Source of the DNA: Pseudomonas sp. ICMP22404
GTDB lineage: Bacteria; Pseudomonadota; Gammaproteobacteria; Pseudomonadales; Pseudomonadaceae
Length of the DNA: 64,000 bases
Direction: 5' to 3'
NCBI RefSeq assembly: GCF_006227205.1
Contig: NZ_VCNG01000009.1
Coordinates: 1 to 64,000 of the forward strand
In this document: in pieces, positions 58,356-64,000 of the stretch
Numbering within the stretch: position 1 is the stretch's first letter
Layout: the number at the start of each line of letters is the position of its first letter
Translations under genes and position numbers: made by a program
Notes under the pieces: model-generated
Told to the model about the DNA's origin: nothing
What the model saw: only the letters and a program-made list of their open reading frames with translations
The model's database searches: none

Positions 58356-61130
58356 GTGCGCTGGCTCAGGATTGCCATAGGCTTTACCGTCACCCTGCTT
58401 ACGCTGCTCTGCATGCTTTCGGCCCAGGCCGCGCCAGGCAGTGGCTGGGCGGTATTGCTCGACGAACAGGGCGACCTGAAGCTGAGCGACATCCGCTCCG
58501 CCCGCTACACCAACCAATTCAGCCCCATCGACCTCGACCGTATCCGCGCCGCCGAGCCTGATGGCGCGCTGTGGCTGCGCTTCCGGCTGGCACCCGACAA
58601 GCATGAGCAGATCCTGCGCATCTTTGCGCCCGACCTGTCGCGCTTGAATCTCTATGTGCTGGACGGCGACGCCCTGATCGATCAACAGATCACCGGCAAT
58701 GCCCTGCCCCGCAGCGAGCATTCGGTGCCCAGCAGCGATTTCATGCTGGCCCTGCCCCGCAGCGATAAACCGCTGGACGTCTACCTGCGACTGGCATCCC
58801 GGCATGAGCTGCGCCCGCACATCACCCTGCAGCCGGCAATCGTGGCCGCGGCGGATCAGAACCAGACCCTGATCTATGGCTGGTTGTTCGGCTGCATCGC
58901 CATGCTGATCCTGCACAACCTCACCCGCTACGCCTACACCCGCTCACGCAGTTGCCTGTGGTTGGCGGCTTGTGAGGGGCTGCTGATGCTCAGCCTGGCA
59001 TTGCTGCTGAACCTGGCGGGGGGCTGGTTACCCGACTGGCCGGCGGTGCAGACTCCTGGTGCTTATCTGGCCCTGCTGCTGACCGCGCCATGCGGCCTGA
59101 TGCTCGCCTACCGCTTTTTTGCCCCCCTGGGACCACACCCGCTGAACCGGCTGCTGCTGGGGGGCATCGTGTTCATCATGCTGTGCAGTCTGTTGCTGTT
59201 GTTCGTCAACACCCTGCCGCTCAACATCATGACCTATGCGCTGGTGGCCTTGGCCGGCCTGAGCATGCTGTTCGTCAGCGCCTGGCACTGGCAGAAGGGC
59301 TACCGCCCCGCACGGCTGTTTGTCGCGGCCATGGTGGTTTTCAACCTGGGTACGCTGATCATCCTGCCCGCCCTGCAAGGCCTCACGGAAGTCGCGCCCC
59401 AAGGCCTGATCGTCACGCTGCTGGTGTTCATCTGCATCAGCGGCCTGCTGATGAGCGTCGCCCTGGGCGAACGCCAGCGCTCCATCAACGAAAGCCGTTT
59501 CAGCATCAGTCGCGACCTGGCGGCGAGCAATGCCGAGATCAATGCCAAGGCGGAATTCCTGGCCAAGATCAGCCACGAGATCCGTACCCCGATGAACGGC
59601 GTGCTGGGCATGACCGAGCTGCTGCTGGGTACGCCGCTGTCGGTCAAGCAGCGCGACTACGTGCAGACCATCCACAGCGCCGGCAACGAGCTGCTGACGC
59701 TGATCAATGAGATCCTCGACATTTCCCGGCTCGAATCCGGTCAGATCGAACTGGACGATGTGCAGTTCGATCTCAATGCCTTGATCGAGGATTGCCTGAG
59801 CATCTTCCGCGCCAAGGCCGAGCAGCAGAATGTCGAACTGATCAGTTTCATCCAGCCCCAGGTACCGCGGGTGATCAGCGGTGACCCGACGCGGCTGCGC
59901 CAGGCGTTGCTGAGCCTGTTGGAAAACGCCTTGAAGAAGACCGACGAAGGCGAGGTGCTGATCGTCGTGGCCCTTGACGAGCGCAGCAGCGAACCGCGCC
60001 TGCGCATTGCCGTACAAGACAGCGGCGTGCCCATGGACGCCGAAGAGCGCGACACGCTCATGCACGCCGAGCTGCACAGCAAGAACTTCCTGTCGGCCAC
60101 GCGCTTGGGCGGCAACCTGGGCCTGGTCATCGCCCGCCAGTTGATCATGCTGATGCACGGCGAGTTCGGCATCAAGAGTGGAAGCAACCAGGGCAGCACC
60201 TTGTGGCTGACCCTGCCGTTGGATCCGGATCGCCTGGAGCACCCGACCTCCGATCTCGACAGTCCGTTGCAAGGCGCGCGGGTGCTGGTCGTCGATGACA
60301 ATGAGACCTGCCGCAAGGTGCTGGTGCAGCAATGCAGCGCCTGGGGCTTGAATGTCAGCGCGGTGCCATCGGGCAAGGAAGCCCTGGCGCTGCTGCGCAC
60401 CAAGGCCCACCTGCGGGATTATTTCGACGTGGTGCTGCTGGACCAGAACATGCCTGGCATGACCGGCATGCAGCTGGCGGCCAAGATCAAGGAAGACCCA
60501 AGCCTGAACCACGACATCCTGTTGATCATGCTCACCGGCATCAGCAACGCACCGAGCAAGATCGTGGCGCGCAACAGCGGGGTCAAGCGCATCCTCGCCA
60601 AGCCGGTGGCCGGCTATACCCTCAAGACCACCCTCGCGGACGAACTGAACCAGCGCAACAAAGGCCATGCCCCCAATGTCCCATTGAATGCCGGTCCCGC
60701 CGTGCCGGTGAAAGTCCCCAGCGACTTCCGCATCCTGGTGGCCGAAGACAACAGCATTTCCACCAAAGTCATCCGCGGCATGCTCGGCAAGCTCAACCTG
60801 CAACCCGACACCGCCAGCAACGGTGAGGAAGCCCTCAAGGCCATGAAGGAACGGCGCTACGACCTGGTCCTGATGGATTGCGAAATGCCGATCCTCGATG
60901 GATTTTCCGCCACCCAGCAGCTGCGAGCCTGGGAAATGGGTAACCAGCGAACCCGCACGCCCATCGTGGCGCTCACGGCCCACATCCTGGCCGAGCACAA
61001 GGAGCGGGCCCGTCAGGCCGGGATGGACGGCCACATGGCCAAACCGGTGGAGTTGTCGCAACTGCGCGAGCTGATCGAGCACTGGGTGGCCCAACGCGAA
61101 CAACAGAACCGCACGGCGCAAACGTCCTGA
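58356..61130 (+). CDS. retS: RetS hybrid sensor kinase
   Basis: A 924-residue hybrid histidine kinase. Signal peptide (1-26), a periplasmic 7TMR-DISMED2 domain (about 30-165), seven membrane helices (about 170-375), a kinase core with His407 in KISHEIRTPMNG, an HATPase, and two receivers with Asp696 and Asp841. In P. aeruginosa RetS binds and blocks GacS, lowering RsmY/Z and repressing biofilm and T6SS genes. GTG start with GAAGGGA upstream. The gene keeps its PA4856 place after purD. Confidence 0.95.
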   Translation: MRWLRIAIGFTVTLLTLLCMLSAQAAPGSGWAVLLDEQGDLKLSDIRSARYTNQFSPIDLDRIRAAEPDGALWLRFRLAPDKHEQILRIFAPDLSRLNLYVLDGDALIDQQITGNALPRSEHSVPSSDFMLALPRSDKPLDVYLRLASRHELRPHITLQPAIVAAADQNQTLIYGWLFGCIAMLILHNLTRYAYTRSRSCLWLAACEGLLMLSLALLLNLAGGWLPDWPAVQTPGAYLALLLTAPCGLMLAYRFFAPLGPHPLNRLLLGGIVFIMLCSLLLLFVNTLPLNIMTYALVALAGLSMLFVSAWHWQKGYRPARLFVAAMVVFNLGTLIILPALQGLTEVAPQGLIVTLLVFICISGLLMSVALGERQRSINESRFSISRDLAASNAEINAKAEFLAKISHEIRTPMNGVLGMTELLLGTPLSVKQRDYVQTIHSAGNELLTLINEILDISRLESGQIELDDVQFDLNALIEDCLSIFRAKAEQQNVELISFIQPQVPRVISGDPTRLRQALLSLLENALKKTDEGEVLIVVALDERSSEPRLRIAVQDSGVPMDAEERDTLMHAELHSKNFLSATRLGGNLGLVIARQLIMLMHGEFGIKSGSNQGSTLWLTLPLDPDRLEHPTSDLDSPLQGARVLVVDDNETCRKVLVQQCSAWGLNVSAVPSGKEALALLRTKAHLRDYFDVVLLDQNMPGMTGMQLAAKIKEDPSLNHDILLIMLTGISNAPSKIVARNSGVKRILAKPVAGYTLKTTLADELNQRNKGHAPNVPLNAGPAVPVKVPSDFRILVAEDNSISTKVIRGMLGKLNLQPDTASNGEEALKAMKERRYDLVLMDCEMPILDGFSATQQLRAWEMGNQRTRTPIVALTAHILAEHKERARQAGMDGHMAKPVELSQLRELIEHWVAQREQQNRTAQTS

Positions 61131-61192
61131 GCCGACAGACGTCACACTGCCTGATAGACTTCCGTCCTCTTTCTCCGCCTTGAGCCCCGACC

Positions 61193-61789
61193 ATGCTCCA
61201 TGTGCTGTTCAGCGTTTACCTGAAGATGCTGGTGCTCTACAGCCCCTTCTTCGTATTGTCGTGCTTTATCGGCCTGACCCGTGGCTATTCGCGCAAGGAG
61301 CAGCGACGCCTGGCCTGGAAGGTCGCGATCGCAACACTGATCTCCAGCGTCCTGCTGTATTTGTTCGGGCGGGTGATTTTCACTGTGTTCGGCATCACCG
61401 TGGATGCGTTCCGTATCGGCGCTGGCAGCGTGCTGTTCATTTCGGCGCTGGGCATGGCCCAAGGCAAGTCGGCTGTGCAGACCGACAATGTCCAGCAGGA
61501 CGTAACCATCGTCCCGCTGACCATTCCGTTGACTGTCGGCCCCGGCACCATCGGCGCGCTGCTGGTGATGGGCGTGAGCCAGCCGCACTGGGACGACAAA
61601 CTCATGGCTATCATCAGCATCGCCCTGGCCAGCTTCACCGTCGGTGTCGTGCTCTACCTGTCCAGCCGCATCGAACGGATCCTGGGTGACCAGGGCTTGC
61701 AGATCGTCAGCCGCCTGATGGGCTTATTCGTCTGTGCGTTGGCGGCACAGATCATCTTTACCGGCGTGAAAGGCTACCTGGTGCCATAA
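61193..61789 (+). CDS. MarC-family integral membrane protein
   Basis: A 198-residue protein with six membrane helices (VYLKMLVLYSPFFVLSCFIGL starts; PLTIPLTVGPGTIGALLVMG is the conserved family centre). MarC/UPF0056 proteins have no settled function; the old link to multiple antibiotic resistance was not confirmed. It stands at the PA4857 position and marks the right end of the conserved block. Confidence 0.9.
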   Translation: MLHVLFSVYLKMLVLYSPFFVLSCFIGLTRGYSRKEQRRLAWKVAIATLISSVLLYLFGRVIFTVFGITVDAFRIGAGSVLFISALGMAQGKSAVQTDNVQQDVTIVPLTIPLTVGPGTIGALLVMGVSQPHWDDKLMAIISIALASFTVGVVLYLSSRIERILGDQGLQIVSRLMGLFVCALAAQIIFTGVKGYLVP

Positions 61790-61802
61790 CACCACTGACC
61801 TG

Positions 61803-62621
61803 TCAGCCTTGCTTGCGGCGGTTGAAGCGCTTTCGCAGCACTTCCCTGCGATGTTCCCCCAGGTACTCCTCGATGTCCGACCTGAACTCTTCGTAACGAG
61901 CCGGGTTGAACGTCACGAAGGATTTACCGCGAAAGATGTCCCGCGCCGACGATTGCCAGTTCACGAAAAGGACACCGCCGTTATTCGAAGTGCCGGTCTG
62001 CCTGATCGAGGCGGACGATGCGATCAGGATGCCGTTGGCCAACTGCTCGCAGGGAATGACGGAGAGGCGAGCGCCCTCGGGTGTCTTGACCTGGCTGTTG
62101 AACAGATTGATGGTTTGCTTATCCTGCTTCAGCCCGTCGATCGTGGTGTTCACCACAGCACCGAGCACCGATGCTGCCGGGACACTGGCCTTCACGCCAT
62201 CGATGATCCCCTTGACGATATCGCTGATCACGAAGTCCATGTCCACGCGCTGGGAACTCTCGGAGTAGCGGGCATAGCCGTCATCGGCCACGAAACATCC
62301 GAGGTCATGCAGGCACCGGATAAATGCGTCGTACCACGCCAAGGTGTTCTTGCCGCCCGGCACTTCAAAGTTGGCCTCCATGATGGCCATGGTCATCAGA
62401 TTCTCCATGATCGCCATGTTGGTGAGCGACATGTTGCTGCCGTAGCCTACCAGCGCGTTTCCCAACATCAGCGCGTCCAGATCCCTGGTCGGGCTGTCCA
62501 GTAGTGCTGCGGATCGACGCACACGCAGACTGGGAGAAACCAGCGCCTTGCGCCTGTTGATGCGCGCGCCGATCAGCTCAATGCTCTGTTCAATACTCAC
62601 TTCACTTTCAAACTGTTCCAT
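61803..62621 (-). CDS. Uncharacterised accessory protein, apparent paralogue of the gene at 62837
   Basis: A 272-residue soluble protein, no signal peptide. An N-terminal 45 residues are basic and may be a tail (RINRRKALVSPSLRVRR). The block AWYDAFIRCLHDLGCF near 100-115 and the C-terminal VLFVNWQSSARDIFRGKSF then EEYLGEHRREVLRKRF align by pattern with the divergent gene at 62837. No function known to me. It is next to marC, convergent, and starts the accessory region. Confidence 0.75.
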   Translation of the reverse strand: MEQFESEVSIEQSIELIGARINRRKALVSPSLRVRRSAALLDSPTRDLDALMLGNALVGYGSNMSLTNMAIMENLMTMAIMEANFEVPGGKNTLAWYDAFIRCLHDLGCFVADDGYARYSESSQRVDMDFVISDIVKGIIDGVKASVPAASVLGAVVNTTIDGLKQDKQTINLFNSQVKTPEGARLSVIPCEQLANGILIASSASIRQTGTSNNGGVLFVNWQSSARDIFRGKSFVTFNPARYEEFRSDIEEYLGEHRREVLRKRFNRRKQG

Positions 62622-62836
62622 ATAACTTCCTTGGTTATGTAATGACCGCTCCTGCGGACAAGCTGCAATCTAATTTACCCTTTAGTAAAACTGCAACTTC
62701 AGGCCCATTACAACATATGTAGCCTTCCTGGCCTCGGCCTCCCAACAACATTCTGATTTAAATCAACTCATTTACTTACTTGAATCCACCGACCACCATT
62801 GTATTTATAAAAGACAACTTCTACGGAGACTCACCC

Positions 62837-63499
62837 ATGAACAACCCATCGCTGACCGGCCTGGTCACAGGTCCTAACCTGCTCTCCTATATCGAGACAC
62901 TTTCCCTGCAGGATCACAACGACATCGCGGACTGCAATAACATTGCCACCCGCTCAGCCGACCTTGGTCATCACCGCTATACCGATTCGAAAGGCTGGTT
63001 CGAAGAGTATGTACGCACGTTGAATTTCCTCGGCTGGTCGCTGTATGACGACACCATCTTCACCCGTACCCGGCACCTCGTCTCCGGCTCGGTGGCGGAC
63101 TTCCTGGTTCAGGGCGCCCAGGCCATGAAGGATTCACGGCAGGCGAACGCAATGATCGATACCCTCGATGCCCTGAAAGCCGATCAGCCGGCGATGCTGT
63201 CCTTCGACAAGGAAACCCGGCACGGCGAAACGTTTCAGATCATCCCGGCCCGCTACGACTCGCGGAACGACGTCCATATCGCCGTCTACAAGCTCGAACT
63301 GAGCGTGGATATAAAAAAACACAACTTTCTATTTTGGGACTGGGAAAAGCGCTCGGCAAAAATCATCCAGCAACAGGCATTCTTCAAACTGGACAGGATT
63401 CATTTGAACAATAAAAGAACCCTCATAAAGAAGAAGCTGGACGAACATCTCATGAGGCGATTCAACTTGAAAAGGAATCGCCCCATGAGCGTTCAATAA
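62837..63499 (+). CDS. Uncharacterised accessory protein, apparent paralogue of the gene at 61803
   Basis: A 220-residue soluble protein. The ATG at 62837 has CGGAGA 9 bases upstream; a longer frame to 62780 runs into AT-rich DNA. GWFEEYVRTLNFLGW near 54-68 matches the AWYDAFIRCLHDLGC block of its divergent neighbour, and LFWDWEKRSAKIIQQQAFF then KKKLDEHLMRRF matches the neighbour's end. The C-terminal third is Lys-rich and lower in GC than the window. Function unknown. The 215-bp intergenic gap (62622-62836) is AT-rich and probably holds both promoters. Confidence 0.75.
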   Translation: MNNPSLTGLVTGPNLLSYIETLSLQDHNDIADCNNIATRSADLGHHRYTDSKGWFEEYVRTLNFLGWSLYDDTIFTRTRHLVSGSVADFLVQGAQAMKDSRQANAMIDTLDALKADQPAMLSFDKETRHGETFQIIPARYDSRNDVHIAVYKLELSVDIKKHNFLFWDWEKRSAKIIQQQAFFKLDRIHLNNKRTLIKKKLDEHLMRRFNLKRNRPMSVQ

Positions 63500-63526
63500 T
63501 CGGCTCCGCTTTATTGAGCGACCTGA

Positions 63527-63976
63527 TTAATCCACCGCATTACTTTCCAACTTCTTCGAAACGCTCAGCAGATCTTTCAGCAAGATGCTATTGCGGGGAT
63601 TCGGCTGGGCGTCCAAGCGCCGTATCAACTTTGAAACGGCATAACGTCGATGCCCCTCGAAACTGAGCAAGACCTCACCCCGCAAGTTGATATCGCTGGC
63701 ATACACCTCACGAATAATCACACTGTGTCCACTATCAGGATCAATGATCACCAAGTGCTCATCGACAATGCTCAGCAACAACCGGTCTGGGTCATCCAGC
63801 TCCCAGATCAACTTGCCAGGTTCTGCAGACACGCCGTCCAGGGAGGGCCGGCAGTTGAGGACGACCGATTCGAGCCTCAACCAGGCCGCCTTCGTCAGCC
63901 GGTAACTCACGCTTCCCTGCCCCAGGCACAGGACCAAGGTCGTGACATCGTCCGGTAGCAGATCGTCGATCTTCAT
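63527..63976 (-). CDS. Uncharacterised protein
   Basis: A 149-residue protein beginning MKIDDLLPDDVTTLVLCLG. It is rich in beta-strand pattern (GKLIWELDDPDRLLLSIVDEHLVIIDPDSGHSV, here given only for its alternating hydrophobic residues LLLSIV and LVIID). GGGGAAAAG precedes the ATG. Short spacing to the convergent gene at 62837 (27 bp). No function or family recognised; the neighbouring gene to the right, outside the window, may form an operon with it. Confidence 0.65.
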   Translation of the reverse strand: MKIDDLLPDDVTTLVLCLGQGSVSYRLTKAAWLRLESVVLNCRPSLDGVSAEPGKLIWELDDPDRLLLSIVDEHLVIIDPDSGHSVIIREVYASDINLRGEVLLSFEGHRRYAVSKLIRRLDAQPNPRNSILLKDLLSVSKKLESNAVD

Positions 63977-64000
63977 CTTTTCCCCGCCGACAACCAGTAC

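Noticed and set aside
59028..61145. 705-codon minus-strand frame across retS
   Set aside because: Shadow of the kinase gene; composition is Gln/His/Gly-rich and it has no domain, whereas the plus strand has a complete hybrid kinase.

Overview
The window is chromosomal DNA of a Pseudomonas, most likely of the P. fluorescens complex. Three things point there. The gene order over 36.3-61.8 kb (speA, SUI1, Nudix, DUF2333, gcbA, chemoreceptor, aroQ, accBC, prmA, zinc-ribbon protein, dusB, fis, purH, purD, retS, marC) is the order known from P. aeruginosa PA4839-PA4857. A second block, the bau beta-alanine genes with 8-oxoguanine and adenine deaminases, matches the PA0130-PA0148 neighbourhood. Many intergenic gaps carry the inverted repeats built on GAGCGAGCCTGCTCGC that are typical of this complex. 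The DNA is GC-rich. I see no tRNA or rRNA gene body, no CRISPR array, no prophage and no intact insertion sequence.

Layout. 0-0.3 kb: an rRNA-type promoter and leader running off the left edge, and a 44-bp palindromic terminator. 0.3-5.6 kb: beta-alanine catabolism (bauC, bauA), a divergent LysR regulator, a RutR-like TetR regulator and a YigZ-family protein. 5.6-9.1 kb: a gap with two perfect DnaA boxes, a membrane protein under a MerR-type promoter, its MerR regulator, an SDR enzyme and 8-oxoguanine deaminase. 9.1-17.6 kb: a cation/proton antiporter, adenine deaminase, two MFS transporters, an ArsR-like and a LysR regulator, and a zinc-type oxidoreductase. 17.7-21.4 kb: a copper module (copZ-like chaperone, copA, cueR) with two CueR-type promoters. 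21.4-21.8 kb: three tandem 133-bp repeat units. 21.9-28.6 kb: a RIO-type kinase, an AraC regulator and an SBF-type transporter, then a thiolase, a FabG-like reductase and a MaoC hydratase, which form a possible acyl-CoA pathway. 28.7-33.8 kb: paired DUF4136 lipoproteins, cmoM with a MazG-like gene, a DUF6124 gene behind an unusual leader RNA, and a MATE exporter. 33.8-35.9 kb: an orphan short VgrG with a DUF4123 adaptor. 36.3-61.8 kb: the conserved core block, interrupted by a 1316-residue toxin-like gene between accC and prmA. 61.8-64 kb: three unassigned, somewhat AT-richer accessory genes, two of them divergent apparent paralogues.

The most notable observations are two. (1) The 1316-residue protein looks like a Pseudomonas dermonecrotic-toxin-type (DUF6543-like) protein. 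Its C-terminal domain reproduces the spacing of the CheD/CNF/BLF1-type Cys-His glutamine deamidase site, so it may be a deamidating effector. (2) The 5' leader of the DUF6124 gene carries two copies of a bipartite sequence on either side of a single complement. This allows two mutually exclusive nested folds, one of which covers the Shine-Dalgarno sequence.
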